Shown here piece by piece: positions 22,989-39,699 of a stretch of DNA of 64,000 nucleotides. The DNA comes from Campylobacter sputorum subsp. sputorum (lineage in GTDB: Bacteria > Campylobacterota > Campylobacteria > Campylobacterales > Campylobacteraceae). The notes below the pieces were generated by a model. The model did no database searches, was not told the origin of the DNA, and saw nothing but the letters and a program-made list of their open reading frames with translations. Numbering within the stretch: position 1 is the stretch's first letter; each line of letters opens with the position of its first letter. The position numbers and the translations under genes were made by a program. Location of the stretch: contig NZ_CP043427.1 of NCBI RefSeq assembly GCF_008245005.1, forward strand, positions 434,001 to 498,000. Reading direction: 5' to 3'.

Positions 22989-23012
22989 CCGCCAAGGTTT
23001 TAAATAAGGCGG
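22989..23012 (+). promoter_or_regulatory. Hairpin between rplK and rplA
   Basis: CCGCC (22989-22993) and GGCGG (23008-23012) can pair across a 14-base loop in the 62-base gap. It is the only GC-rich stem there and lies just before the rplA ribosome site. Its role, for example L1 binding or processing, is unproven. Confidence 0.35.
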
Positions 23013-23041
23013 AAGCACTTTTATAAATGCGGAGAAAAATA

Positions 23042-23743
23042 ATGGCAAAAGTTACTAAAAGATTTAATGAATTATTAAAAAAAGTTGATTCTAATAAAAC
23101 ATATAGTTTAAGTGAAGGTATTCAAACTGTAAAAGGACTATCATCTGCTAAATTTGATGAGACAGTTGAGATTGCTTTAAAATTAAATGTAGATCCAAGA
23201 CATGCTGATCAAATGGTTAGAGGATCAGTTGTTCTTCCTGCTGGAACTGGAAAAAAAGTTCGTGTAGCTGTTATAGCAAAAGATGCAAAAGCAGATGAGG
23301 CAACTAAGGCTGGTGCAGATATAGTTGGAAGCGATGAGTTGATTGAAGATATCCAAAAAGGTATTATGAATTTTGATGTTTTGATAGCAACGCCAAATTT
23401 AATGGGATTGGTCGGTAAAGTTGGTAGAATACTTGGACCAAAAGGTCTAATGCCAAATCCAAAAACAGGCACAGTTACAATGGATGTAGCATCTGCTGTA
23501 AATAATGCAAAGAGCGGACAAGTAAATTTCCGTGTTGATAAACAGGGAAATATACATGCAGGTGTAGGTAAGGCTAGTTTTAGTGTGGAACAACTTAATG
23601 ACAATATTTCAACTTTTATAAAAGCTATAAACAAGCATAAACCATCAACTGCTAAAGGTAGATATGTTAAAAATGCTTCTTTATCACTTACAATGAGTCC
23701 TTCTGTTGTTCTTGATACTCAAGAAGTTATGGATTTAAAATAA
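23042..23743 (+). CDS. rplA: Large ribosomal subunit protein L1
   Basis: A 233-residue L1. Landmarks include [40 protein letters not shown] and [19 protein letters not shown]. The ATG at 23042 (MAKVTKRF) with GGAG is preferred over upstream codons at 23027. Confidence 0.98.
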   Translation: MAKVTKRFNELLKKVDSNKTYSLSEGIQTVKGLSSAKFDETVEIALKLNVDPRHADQMVRGSVVLPAGTGKKVRVAVIAKDAKADEATKAGADIVGSDELIEDIQKGIMNFDVLIATPNLMGLVGKVGRILGPKGLMPNPKTGTVTMDVASAVNNAKSGQVNFRVDKQGNIHAGVGKASFSVEQLNDNISTFIKAINKHKPSTAKGRYVKNASLSLTMSPSVVLDTQEVMDLK

Positions 23744-23765
23744 TTTTTTAATAATTATATCTTAG

Positions 23766-23845
23766 ATTAGAGATAGCCGAGGCTCTGTAAGCTTAATTGG
23801 GTTTATCCCTCTCTGCTTGAAATTGCTGGTCGGAAAGGAGTTAAA
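23766..23845 (+). promoter_or_regulatory. Probable L10 leader of rplJL
   Basis: The 102-base gap before rplJ contains a structured-looking segment: GAGATAGCCGAGGCTCTG and GGGTTTATCCCTCTCTGC, then the ribosome site AAAGGAG. In many bacteria L10(L12)4 binds such a leader to repress its own synthesis. Position and composition fit, but I have not folded it. Confidence 0.5.
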
Positions 23846-24331
23846 ATGATAAGAAGCGAAAAAGCAAAATTAGTTTCAGAATTACAAGAAGAATTTTCAT
23901 CATCTGAAGCTATTGTTGTATGTGACTTCAAAGGTTTGAGTGTTAAACAACTTGAAATTTTGCGTGCAAGTGCCAAAGAAAAAGAAGTTAATGTTCAAGT
24001 TATAAAAAATACACTTGCAAAAGTTGCTCTTAAAAAAGCTGGTATAGAAGCTTTAGATTTTAGAGATACAAACATTTTTGTTTGGGGAAAAGATCAACTT
24101 GCAGTTACAAAAGTTGTTGCTAAATTTGAAGAAACAAATAATCTTTTCAAGATTAAAACAGCTTATATTGAAAATGAAGTTGCTAGCGTTGAGAAAGTTG
24201 TGGCTCTATCTAAAATGCCAAGCCGCGATGAGCTTATTGCTATGCTTTTACAAGTGTGGAATGCGCCTTTACAAAATTTTGTTATAGGACTAAATGCACT
24301 TAAAGAGAAAAAAGCACAAGAAAGTGCATAA
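23846..24331 (+). CDS. rplJ: Large ribosomal subunit protein L10
   Basis: A 161-residue L10, base of the ribosomal stalk. N-terminal [20 protein letters not shown] and the segment [17 protein letters not shown] are typical; the C-terminal helix binds L7/L12 dimers. rplL follows 16 bases later. Confidence 0.98.
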   Translation: MIRSEKAKLVSELQEEFSSSEAIVVCDFKGLSVKQLEILRASAKEKEVNVQVIKNTLAKVALKKAGIEALDFRDTNIFVWGKDQLAVTKVVAKFEETNNLFKIKTAYIENEVASVEKVVALSKMPSRDELIAMLLQVWNAPLQNFVIGLNALKEKKAQESA

Positions 24332-24347
24332 AATTTAGGAGAATAAA

Positions 24348-24722
24348 ATGGCAGTTACTAAAGAAGATGTTTTAGAGTTTATTTCAGGTCTTTCAGTTCT
24401 TGAGCTTTCAGAGCTTGTAAAAGAATTTGAAGAGAAATTTGGTGTTAGCGCAGCTCCAGTTGTTATGGCAGGTGGTGCAGCAGCAGGTGGTGCAGCAGCA
24501 GCTGAAGAGAAAACTGAATTTGATGTTATCTTAACAGACGCTGGCGATAAAAAAATTAATGTTATTAAAGTTGTTAGAGCTCTTACTGGTCTTGGACTTA
24601 AAGAGGCTAAAGATGCAACAGAAAATACTCCTTCAACAATTAAAGAAGGTATCAGCAAGGCTGATGCTGAAGAGGCTAAAAAACAGCTTGAAGAAGCTGG
24701 TGCTAAGGTTGAACTTAAATAA
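24348..24722 (+). CDS. rplL: Large ribosomal subunit protein L7/L12
   Basis: A 124-residue stalk protein: N-terminal dimerisation region ([20 protein letters not shown]), an Ala/Gly-rich hinge (about residues 38-52), and C-terminal domain [19 protein letters not shown] and [12 protein letters not shown]. It recruits translational GTPases. Confidence 0.99.
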   Translation: MAVTKEDVLEFISGLSVLELSELVKEFEEKFGVSAAPVVMAGGAAAGGAAAAEEKTEFDVILTDAGDKKINVIKVVRALTGLGLKEAKDATENTPSTIKEGISKADAEEAKKQLEEAGAKVELK

Positions 24723-24726
24723 TATG

Positions 24727-24750
24727 TGGAAGGGATTTGTTTCCCTTCCA
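24727..24750 (+). terminator. Hairpin between rplL and rpoB (attenuator or processing site)
   Basis: TGGAAGGGA (24727-24735) and TCCCTTCCA (24742-24750) form a 9-bp stem with a 6-base loop. It is followed by AAAATAC, not a U-run, so full termination is unlikely. E. coli has an attenuator and RNase III site in the same place. Confidence 0.6.
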
Positions 24751-24794
24751 AAATACGATGCCAATTTTTGGCTAAATGCTTTTCTTTCAAATAA

Positions 24795-33465
<8,671 letters not shown>

Positions 33466-33471
33466 CACAAA

Positions 33472-33500
33472 AAAGGAGAGAAATTTTCTTTCCTTTGTTT
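33472..33500 (+). terminator. Terminator after rpoC
   Basis: AAAGGA-GAGAA and TTCTT-TCCTTT form an 11-bp stem with a three-base loop, then GTTTAATTT. It closes the tRNA-tuf-to-rpoC region. Confidence 0.6.
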
Positions 33501-33538
33501 AATTTATAAATTTATACTCATTAAAAAGGAGAAAATAA

Positions 33539-34105
33539 ATGGCATATTCTATGGGAGATTTAAAAAAGGGACTAAAGATAGAATTAGAAGGTGTTCCTTA
33601 TAAAATTGTAGAGTATCAACATGTAAAACCTGGCAAAGGAGCGGCTTTTGTTAGAGTTAAAATAAAATCATATATAGATGGTAGAGTTTTAGAAAAAACT
33701 TTTCATGCAGGCGATAAATGTGAAACTCCAAATTTAGAAGATAAGCAAATGCAATATCTTTATGATGATGGTGAGTTTTGTCAGTTTATGGATACTACTA
33801 CTTACGAACAAATCGCAATTAGCGATGAAGAGGTTGGAGAGAACAAAAAATGGATGCTTGATGGTATGATGGTTGATGTTTTGTTTCATAATGGTAAAGC
33901 AATCGGACTTGAAGTTCCTCAGGTTGTTGAGTTAAAGATAGTAGAAACTGCTCCAAATTTCCGTGGCGATACACAAGGAAGCAATAAAAAACCAGCCACA
34001 CTTGAAACTGGTGCAGTTGTGCAAATTCCTTTTCATGTATTAGAAGGCGAAGTTATCCGTGTTGATACGGTTAGAGGCGAATATATAGAAAGAGCAAATA
34101 AATAA
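33539..34105 (+). CDS. efp: Elongation factor P
   Basis: A 188-residue factor that rescues ribosomes stalled on polyproline. The loop [14 protein letters not shown] carries Lys33, the position modified by lysylation in many bacteria. It has three beta-barrel domains with the usual length. A very strong palindromic terminator follows. Confidence 0.98.
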   Translation: MAYSMGDLKKGLKIELEGVPYKIVEYQHVKPGKGAAFVRVKIKSYIDGRVLEKTFHAGDKCETPNLEDKQMQYLYDDGEFCQFMDTTTYEQIAISDEEVGENKKWMLDGMMVDVLFHNGKAIGLEVPQVVELKIVETAPNFRGDTQGSNKKPATLETGAVVQIPFHVLEGEVIRVDTVRGEYIERANK

Positions 34106-34114
34106 TTTTTTATT

Positions 34115-34146
34115 TTGTATCTGTTTTAAATTTAAAACAGATACAA
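34115..34146. terminator. Bidirectional terminator between efp and the selenoprotein gene
   Basis: A perfect 32-base palindrome, TTGTATCTGTTTTAAA and its exact complement. T-rich tracts flank it on both sides. It separates convergent efp and the minus-strand SelW-like gene, evidence that the latter is a real transcribed gene. Confidence 0.8.
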
Positions 34147-34156
34147 GTTTTTAAAT

Positions 34157-34387
34157 TTAAATCATATCAATAAGCTTTAAAATTTCTCCATCATTAGGAA
34201 ATCTAGGCTCATCCATATCTCTTTTTGAAAATATAATCTTTCCATCTACTTCAATTATGAAGTTACCGCCACTACCTGCTACAAGTTCTATCTTTGCATC
34301 ATTATAGACGCTTTTTATTTCTTCTTCCACACGGGAAGCTTGTGGTCTATAAGATCAAGAATTACAATAAGTAATCTTTATATCCAT
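34157..34387 (-). CDS. SelW-like (Rdx family) selenoprotein with in-frame TGA
   Basis: The minus strand from ATG at 34387 encodes 76 residues if the TGA at 34355-34357 is read as selenocysteine (residue 11). The start reads MDIKITYCNS-U-SYRPQASR, placing Sec at the second position of the CxxU redox motif of the SelW/SelT/SelH thioredoxin-like family, followed by the usual Y-x-P-x-A. Downstream EEEIKSVYND, ELVAGSGGNFIIEVDGKIIF and FPNDGEIL also match the family. An AAAGG ribosome site precedes the ATG, and a SECIS-like hairpin lies just after the TGA. Probable role: small periplasm-independent redox protein in the cytoplasm. Decoding needs SelA-D, which are not in this window. A stop-inactivated CxxC gene is the alternative. 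Confidence 0.85.
34324..34338 (-). promoter_or_regulatory. Candidate bacterial SECIS hairpin
   Basis: On the minus strand, CTTCC-CGTGT-GGAAG forms a 5-bp stem with a 5-base loop. The loop guanine at its second position lies 23 bases after the TGA. Bacterial SECIS elements need a short loop with G in the first two positions, about 16-37 bases past the UGA, so the fit is good. Confidence 0.65.
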
Positions 34388-34485
34388 CTTTTAACCTTTA
34401 TTTTAAAATAAAAGTGCATTATAGTAAGTAAATTTAAATTTATTATAACATTGTATAATTACTAAAATCATATAAAGGAGTTTTT

Positions 34486-35028
34486 ATGAAAGTAGCGATT
34501 ATCTTAGCAACAGGTTTTGAAGAAATTGAAGCTGTTAGCATTATAGATATTTTAAAAAGAGGTGGTATTGATTGTGTTAGCGTGGGATTAGATAGAAGAA
34601 AAGTTACTGGGGCTCATAACATTACTGTGTATGCAGATATTGTATTAGATGATTTGCTTGTAAGCGAGTATGAAATGGCTATTTTGCCAGGTGGTTTACC
34701 AGGAGCAGATAATCTTGCAAATAGTAATAAGCTTTGCGAAATATTGCAATCTTTTGATGCGAACAATAAACATATCGGTGCTATTTGTGCTGCACCATTT
34801 GTGCTTGCTAAATTTGATTTAATTAAAAACTCATACACTTGCTATCCTGGTTTTGAGAAAAATGTGAATAAAAGTGGTTATATATCAAATCAAAATGTAG
34901 TTCGCGATCACAATATAATGACTTCTTGCGGTCCTGCAACAGCTATGGAATTCGGATTAGAAATTCTAAGAGAACTAAAAGGTGAAAAAGTATATTTAGA
35001 TGTTAAAAATGGATTGCTTTTTGAGTAA
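34486..35028 (+). CDS. DJ-1/PfpI family protein (YajL-like)
   Basis: A 180-residue DJ-1 superfamily protein. The N-terminus KVAIILATGFEEIEAVSIID, the glycine-rich AILPGGLPGADNLANS and the nucleophile elbow with its cysteine, IGAICAAPFVLA, are all intact. Relatives include YajL and DJ-1, linked to protein deglycation or oxidative-stress chaperoning; the exact activity is disputed. It is monocistronic. Confidence 0.9.
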   Translation: MKVAIILATGFEEIEAVSIIDILKRGGIDCVSVGLDRRKVTGAHNITVYADIVLDDLLVSEYEMAILPGGLPGADNLANSNKLCEILQSFDANNKHIGAICAAPFVLAKFDLIKNSYTCYPGFEKNVNKSGYISNQNVVRDHNIMTSCGPATAMEFGLEILRELKGEKVYLDVKNGLLFE

Positions 35029-35158
35029 ATTTTACTTAAATTGTAACAAAATTTAAAATTTGTTAAATATTTTTTAAAATCTTACTCAAAATATGTATAT
35101 TTTTGATATAATGCTTTATCCAAATTTAATTTGGAAAATAAAGCAAGGAATGTGTTCA

Positions 35159-35404
35159 GTGAATATTTATGTTGGTAATTTGTCATATCGTATGACAGAA
35201 GCAGAGCTAAGGTCTACTTTTGAGGCTTATGGATCAGTAAGTCGTGCAAAAATAGTAAAAGATAGAGAAACAAATCGCTCAAAAGGATTTGGGTTTGTTG
35301 AAATGGAAAATGTAAGTGAAGGCTCAAAAGCTATCGAAGCTCTAAATGATACAGAAGTAGGTGGTAGAAAACTCAGAGTTAATGAGGCTAGACCAAAAGA
35401 TTAA
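35159..35404 (+). CDS. RRM-type RNA-binding protein
   Basis: An 81-residue single RRM. RNP2 is NIYVGNLSY and RNP1 is SKGFGFVEM. The GTG at 35159 is chosen: AAGGA at 35145-35149 is nine bases before it but touches the ATG at 35150. Longer starts at 35093 add unmatched residues. Small RRM proteins of this kind are common in Campylobacterota and cyanobacteria; the RNA targets are unknown. Confidence 0.9.
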   Translation: MNIYVGNLSYRMTEAELRSTFEAYGSVSRAKIVKDRETNRSKGFGFVEMENVSEGSKAIEALNDTEVGGRKLRVNEARPKD

Positions 35405-35405
35405 C

Positions 35406-35429
35406 AAAAGGAGTTGTTTGACTCCTTTT
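35406..35429 (+). terminator. Terminator after the RRM gene
   Basis: AAAAGGAGT and ACTCCTTTT form a perfect 9-bp stem around a 6-base loop immediately after the stop codon; the U-run is part of the stem. Confidence 0.8.
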
Positions 35430-35653
35430 AGCAAGTATTATTAAGACACATTTTTATAAAAATTTGTGGCTTAGTCTCTCAAATTTTAAAAGCATTTATA
35501 TCTAAATTTTGATGATTTTATGATAAATTTTGTGATGTATTAATCACCCTTTAAATCCTTTTATTGGTGTTTAAATTTCCATCTTTTTGTAATTATAGTG
35601 CAAATTGTGTTTATAGTTTTTTCGTATAGATATTTTGTATTTAAAATGAAACT

Positions 35654-35683
35654 GCTAATGCTTTCAAATGCAGTAGCTTTTTT
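35654..35683 (+). terminator. Orphan terminator-like hairpin with U6 tract
   Basis: GCTAATGC (35654-35661) and GCAGTAGC (35670-35677) pair with one mismatch around TTTCAAAT, followed by six T. No gene ends here on the plus strand, so it could terminate a small RNA read from within the 35430-35650 gap. Confidence 0.45.
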
Positions 35684-35688
35684 AATAT

Positions 35689-35816
35689 AGCAAAAGCTCT
35701 GATTAGCTAAGGCAGTAACTTTTAACACCTTGTTTTAAAGTTTTCAAAACTTCTCTGGGTTTGTGCTGCCTAGTAGCTATCTTTCGGGACTTTGATTTTG
35801 CTCATAGTATCTTTTT
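35689..35816 (+). ncRNA. Candidate structured noncoding RNA
   Basis: Within the 496-base gap between the RRM gene and thiD, four helices nest into one rod: AGCAAAA/TTTTGCT (35689-35695 with 35796-35802), TAGCTA/TAGCTA (35704-35709 with 35774-35779), AGGCAG/CTGCCT (35710-35715 with 35766-35771), and the inner hairpin AAGTTTT-C-AAAACTT (35738-35752). A T6 run follows at 35811-35816. The closing stem, internal bubble and apical stem recall 6S RNA, but I see no decisive 6S sequence signature. The rest of the gap (35430-35650 and 35817-35925) shows no gene. Confidence 0.35.
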
Positions 35817-35925
35817 TAGTTTATATTATTTAAAATGAGCTGGTTAAATTTAACAAGTATATTAAATATTTCAAAAGCATAAAATTGATAAAATCATAAT
35901 TTTAATTAAAACAAGGATTTAATAT

Positions 35926-36714
35926 ATGAAAAATGTTCTTAGTATAGCTGGTGTTGATCCAAGTGGCGGTGCTGGCATTATAGCTGATTTAAAGGTTTTT
36001 ATAGCCCATGATGTTTTTGCTATGGGGGTTGTAACTGCTACTACAGCTCAAAACACACAAGGTCTTTTTGGTATGCAATTAATCGATACTAAAATGATAG
36101 AAGATGGCATAAAAAGAATTTTTGATGATATAAGAATAGATGCTATAAAAATAGGCGTAGTTCCAAGTGTTGAGATCATAAAAACAGTTGCAAATACTCT
36201 AAAAAGCATTCCAAATTTACCGCCTGTTGTACTTGATCCTGTTATGAGTTGCAAAAACGGAGATATTTGGTTAGAAGAAAATTCTCAAAAAACTCTTGTA
36301 AGTGAGCTTTTTCCAATATCTTATGTAATAACTCCAAATTTATATGAAGCACAGCAAATTTTACAAACCAAACTTACTAGCGAAGATGATTTTAAAGATG
36401 CTTGTATAAATTTAACTAAATTTGGTGCAAAAAATATTTATCTAAAAGCTGGTGATGTAAATGGCATTTCTTTGGATGTTTTCTATGATGGAAAAGATTT
36501 TGAATTATTAAAAACACCTAGAATAAACTCAAATCATACTCACGGAACAGGATGTTCTCTCTCAAGTGCTATTGCTGCAAATTTGGCAAATGGTGAAAGC
36601 GTAAAAAATGCTTGTAAAAAAGCAAAAGAATACATAACCGGTGCTATCTCTCATCCTGCTATGATAGGCTCAGGTTGTAATCCTATAGATCATTTTTATA
36701 AAAACCATATATAA
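35926..36714 (+). CDS. thiD: Hydroxymethylpyrimidine (phosphate) kinase
   Basis: A 262-residue ribokinase-fold enzyme phosphorylating HMP and HMP-P in thiamine synthesis. SIAGVDPSGGAGIIADLKVF at the N-terminus and the kinase motif NSNHTHGTGCSLSSAIAANL are typical. It stands alone, without the neighbouring thiE that some relatives have. A convergent terminator follows. Confidence 0.95.
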   Translation: MKNVLSIAGVDPSGGAGIIADLKVFIAHDVFAMGVVTATTAQNTQGLFGMQLIDTKMIEDGIKRIFDDIRIDAIKIGVVPSVEIIKTVANTLKSIPNLPPVVLDPVMSCKNGDIWLEENSQKTLVSELFPISYVITPNLYEAQQILQTKLTSEDDFKDACINLTKFGAKNIYLKAGDVNGISLDVFYDGKDFELLKTPRINSNHTHGTGCSLSSAIAANLANGESVKNACKKAKEYITGAISHPAMIGSGCNPIDHFYKNHI

Positions 36715-36718
36715 AAAC

Positions 36719-36763
36719 AATAAGGTAAATTTAGACATCACAAATGCCGAAATTTACCTTATT
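36719..36763. terminator. Convergent terminator after thiD
   Basis: AATAAGGTAAATTT (36719-36732) and its complement (36750-36763) form a 14-bp stem with a 17-base loop. The last codons of the convergent minus-strand gene lie inside it. Confidence 0.7.
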
Positions 36764-36976
36764 CATAATTTCGTATAATATATAAATTATTAATCCTAGT
36801 GCAATAAGAATCAAAATGCCATAAACATAAGTTTTGGCTATATAAGCTTCTTTATTTTGCCTTAGTTTATTTCTTTGTTTTATAAGTTCTTCTATCTGAG
36901 CATCTTTTTTCTTGCTTAATTCTTTTAGTTCATTTAGTGATTTTTCTATGGAATCTAACTTTTCTTCTTGTGTCAT
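36731..36976 (-). CDS. Small coiled-coil single-span membrane protein, unknown
   Basis: I do not recognise this 81-residue protein. The first 45 residues are highly charged and heptad-like (EKLDSIEKSLNELKELSKKK), predicting a cytoplasmic coiled coil. A hydrophobic span follows at about 51-70 (YVYGILILIALGLIIYILY). An AGGAG ribosome site lies before the ATG at 36976. It is 21 bases downstream of the UPF0316 gene on the same strand, so the two may be co-transcribed. Confidence 0.7.
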   Translation of the reverse strand: MTQEEKLDSIEKSLNELKELSKKKDAQIEELIKQRNKLRQNKEAYIAKTYVYGILILIALGLIIYILYEIMNKVNFGICDV

Positions 36977-36997
36977 ACAAACTCCTTTTAAATTATT

Positions 36998-37579
36998 TTA
37001 AATACTATTTTTAGAAAATTCTTTTATAGTGCTTTGATTTACCGGAACATTTATCATATTTAAGTTTGCATATCTTAAATCCTCTATAGTATAAAACGCC
37101 CAAGGGTTATTTTCTTTTATTAAAGGAAGTATATTGTCTATTTCGCAGCGTTTTATAACAACAAAAAGAATATTGATATCGCCATCATTTCCGTTTGCAT
37201 TTATCATACTTACACTATATCCGCTATTTCTTAGCATTTTTGCTAAATTTACTGCTTTTATTTTTGGTATTATCCTAACTACGACATGCCCTAGTGCTAA
37301 TTTTTCTTCAAGCAGTATGCCAAAAAGATTTCCAAGTGCAAAACCAAGGGCATACGCTATATAGTTTTGCCATCCATCAAGGTGTGCCATAACTTGAGTG
37401 ATTGCTATAAGCCATATTAAAATTTCAAAAAATCCTAAAATAGGTGCTATTATCTTTTTACCTTTTGAAACAAGGATAATTCTTACAGTTCCAAGAGTAA
37501 CATCTATAATTCTTGCCAAGCATATCAAAATAGGTATCCCAATATATCTAAAAAAATCACTTTGTAAAAATTCACTCAT
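36998..37579 (-). CDS. UPF0316 family membrane protein (DUF2179)
   Basis: A 193-residue protein with three hydrophobic segments in the first 90 residues (IGIPILICLARIIDVTLGTV, then IIAPILGFFEILIWLIAI, then NYIAYALGFALGNLFGILLE) and a soluble C-terminal DUF2179-like domain. This matches UPF0316, a family of unknown function. An AGGTG-type ribosome site precedes the ATG. Confidence 0.85.
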   Translation of the reverse strand: MSEFLQSDFFRYIGIPILICLARIIDVTLGTVRIILVSKGKKIIAPILGFFEILIWLIAITQVMAHLDGWQNYIAYALGFALGNLFGILLEEKLALGHVVVRIIPKIKAVNLAKMLRNSGYSVSMINANGNDGDINILFVVIKRCEIDNILPLIKENNPWAFYTIEDLRYANLNMINVPVNQSTIKEFSKNSI

Positions 37580-37681
37580 ATAACACCTTTTAGTTTTTTA
37601 TGATTTTACCAAATAAACAAAAAGTTTACAAATAATTATATCGGATAATTTTGAGTAGTTATATCAAAAGAAAATTAAATT

Positions 37682-37710
37682 TTTAGCACTACCTTGAAGA
37701 TAGTGCTAAA
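37682..37710 (-). terminator. Terminator after astA
   Basis: TTTAGCACTA and TAGTGCTAAA form a perfect 10-bp stem with a 9-base loop just past the astA stop. On the minus strand the hairpin is followed by AAATTTAATTTTC. Confidence 0.75.
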
Positions 37711-37715
37711 TTTTG

Positions 37716-39569
37716 TTAGTTAAAAGGTTTTTTATAATCAATTACTAATGCTCTATAACCGATTATATTTCCACCAACCATTTTGATTTCTAATTCTGGT
37801 GTTTTTGTGCCATATTTAAACTCATGAAGATATGGAGCAAGTTCTGCCGTGCCATTTCTAAATGCAACTAAATCCCCCATTCCAGCAGTAGCACTATAAA
37901 CCATCATAGTATCTGTTTTAGGTATATATTCTGTTACCGAGGTTATTGGGCTATACCATTCAAGTCCTCTTTCTTTACCAAATTCCCAAACTTGTTTAAC
38001 GGTCATATTTTTTTCATCAACTTCGTATTCAACTGCACGGCTGTATTTCATACTAACCATTGCAGGTTGCTCCATTCCGCGGCTATCTCCGTTATCAAAA
38101 GTGCTTATATGTCTTAGATGACCTTTTGATTTTTCTGGTATGACATAAGCAGTATGCTGTGTCCATGAGTAGTCAAATCCACCTTTTTCGCTTAAATATC
38201 CAGGGCAATGTGAGCCTTGTGCTTCACAAACTATCTTTTTGCCTTTTTCGTCAATTGGGGTTAGAATATATTTTTTATATTCATCGCTCCATCCCTCAGG
38301 AGAGCTTAAAATCCATTTTATTTTTTTATCTCTACCTATTTTTATTACAGCACTTTGGTGACGACTTGAAATAATGATACTATCATCGTATGGATCGTAA
38401 TTAACGCTATTTACATGAGCCCAGTTTCTGCCAGGTCCAACACCTGCAACATCGCCAAATGGCATATTGTCGCTCTCTAACTCTTCTTTTGAGACTGTTT
38501 GTCCAGCTTTACTAGCATCTACATTCAAGCAAACTGCACCTTGATCCATTGCTAGGATATTGTTATCTCTATACGGATCTAAAATTTCACTTAAATTCCA
38601 TTCATCTATAACATTTCCTTCTTTATCAAGTTCAACTATCACATCTCTAACAGTTCTTACATTTTTGCCGTCTTTGCGTTTCATATCTGAATCAGCAACA
38701 CGCAATAAATATGTGCCTTTACTTGTTTCTTCTGCATGGTGTGAAAAATCAATGTATGAACGAGGAAGCATTCTATCAAAAACTTTACGACCCATTAAGT
38801 CATATTTTTTGTAAGTTTGACCCATGCCCCAGAGTAAATTTCCATCTGATGTTTGATCAAAGCCCATCATATTGCCTTTTTTTCTTATATCATAAGGGTC
38901 TCTAAATTTGCTTACATCAAGTTGCCACCTAATGTCACCATTTGTATCAATCATCCATACATAACTTTCATAATCCCATTCTAAGGCACCTCCAGCAGGA
39001 TGGTTCCAAACAACTTGACTAGCATTTGGCAAAATTGAACTTAAATGATTCATTAGATATAAATTGTTTTTAACTTTAGGTGAAGCAGGGACTATAACTT
39101 CAGCTTTTGGTAAAAAGTTTTTTTGTGCAGTTCCTGAGCCATAAGTTGTAATCGGTGGTGCATAAATAGAGTATGTTTCGTTGATTTTTTGAGATTTTGC
39201 ATTTTTACCGCCCGGCTCAAATCTTGTGTAACTAACTTCAACTGTATTTATAAAATCTGGATAAAGCCCAAAAATAGGAATTCCTGCATATTGCATAAGT
39301 TTTGTATCTGATACATTATATTGTATATCAATGCCTTTACTACCTTTGCCCTTAACCGTAACTTTGGCGTCTTTTATGTGATATCCGCCATCATTAATTA
39401 TAGCAGTAAGCGGTGCTGTTCCATAAGGATTCATCACAACTGCACCTATTTTGCCAACAGCATTATATGTTTTTGGACCACTTGCTCCGCCAGCTGCGTA
39501 AATATCAGCAGGTGTTATACATACTAACAATCCTGCAACTAAGATTGATAAAGAAATCTTTGATTTCAT
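37716..39569 (-). CDS. astA: Periplasmic arylsulfate sulfotransferase
   Basis: A 617-residue enzyme moving sulfate from aryl sulfates to phenol acceptors. A Sec signal peptide ends near residue 26 (DIYAAGGASG). The beta-propeller carries the catalytic-His environment: SYIDFSHHAEE, RNWAHVNSVN, ISSRHQSAVI and, near His472, SWTQHTAYV, which I take as the covalent-intermediate histidine. Cys448 and Cys455 (VCEAQGSHC) match the structural disulfide of E. coli ASST, which needs a Dsb partner. In C. jejuni astA is beside dsbI-dba; here those genes are 20 kb away. It is divergent from a histidine kinase gene. Confidence 0.95.
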   Translation of the reverse strand: MKSKISLSILVAGLLVCITPADIYAAGGASGPKTYNAVGKIGAVVMNPYGTAPLTAIINDGGYHIKDAKVTVKGKGSKGIDIQYNVSDTKLMQYAGIPIFGLYPDFINTVEVSYTRFEPGGKNAKSQKINETYSIYAPPITTYGSGTAQKNFLPKAEVIVPASPKVKNNLYLMNHLSSILPNASQVVWNHPAGGALEWDYESYVWMIDTNGDIRWQLDVSKFRDPYDIRKKGNMMGFDQTSDGNLLWGMGQTYKKYDLMGRKVFDRMLPRSYIDFSHHAEETSKGTYLLRVADSDMKRKDGKNVRTVRDVIVELDKEGNVIDEWNLSEILDPYRDNNILAMDQGAVCLNVDASKAGQTVSKEELESDNMPFGDVAGVGPGRNWAHVNSVNYDPYDDSIIISSRHQSAVIKIGRDKKIKWILSSPEGWSDEYKKYILTPIDEKGKKIVCEAQGSHCPGYLSEKGGFDYSWTQHTAYVIPEKSKGHLRHISTFDNGDSRGMEQPAMVSMKYSRAVEYEVDEKNMTVKQVWEFGKERGLEWYSPITSVTEYIPKTDTMMVYSATAGMGDLVAFRNGTAELAPYLHEFKYGTKTPELEIKMVGGNIIGYRALVIDYKKPFN

Positions 39570-39699
39570 ATTGCATCTCCTTTTATAATATTTGTGTTAT
39601 ATTAATAATTTTAATTAACAAAATTGCAACACGAATATTAATATTTACTTAAAGTAAGATTTTATAAAAAACTGCTAAAATTATTTATTGGAGATTTTT

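Noticed and set aside
35689-35816. Firm call of 6S RNA or SRP RNA
   Set aside because: Helices nest, but no SRP GGAA loop and no certain 6S sequence block; kept as a generic candidate.
39645-39657. TTACTTAAAGTAA palindrome between astA and the kinase
   Set aside because: Six-base arms in AT-rich DNA are common by chance and match no operator I can name.
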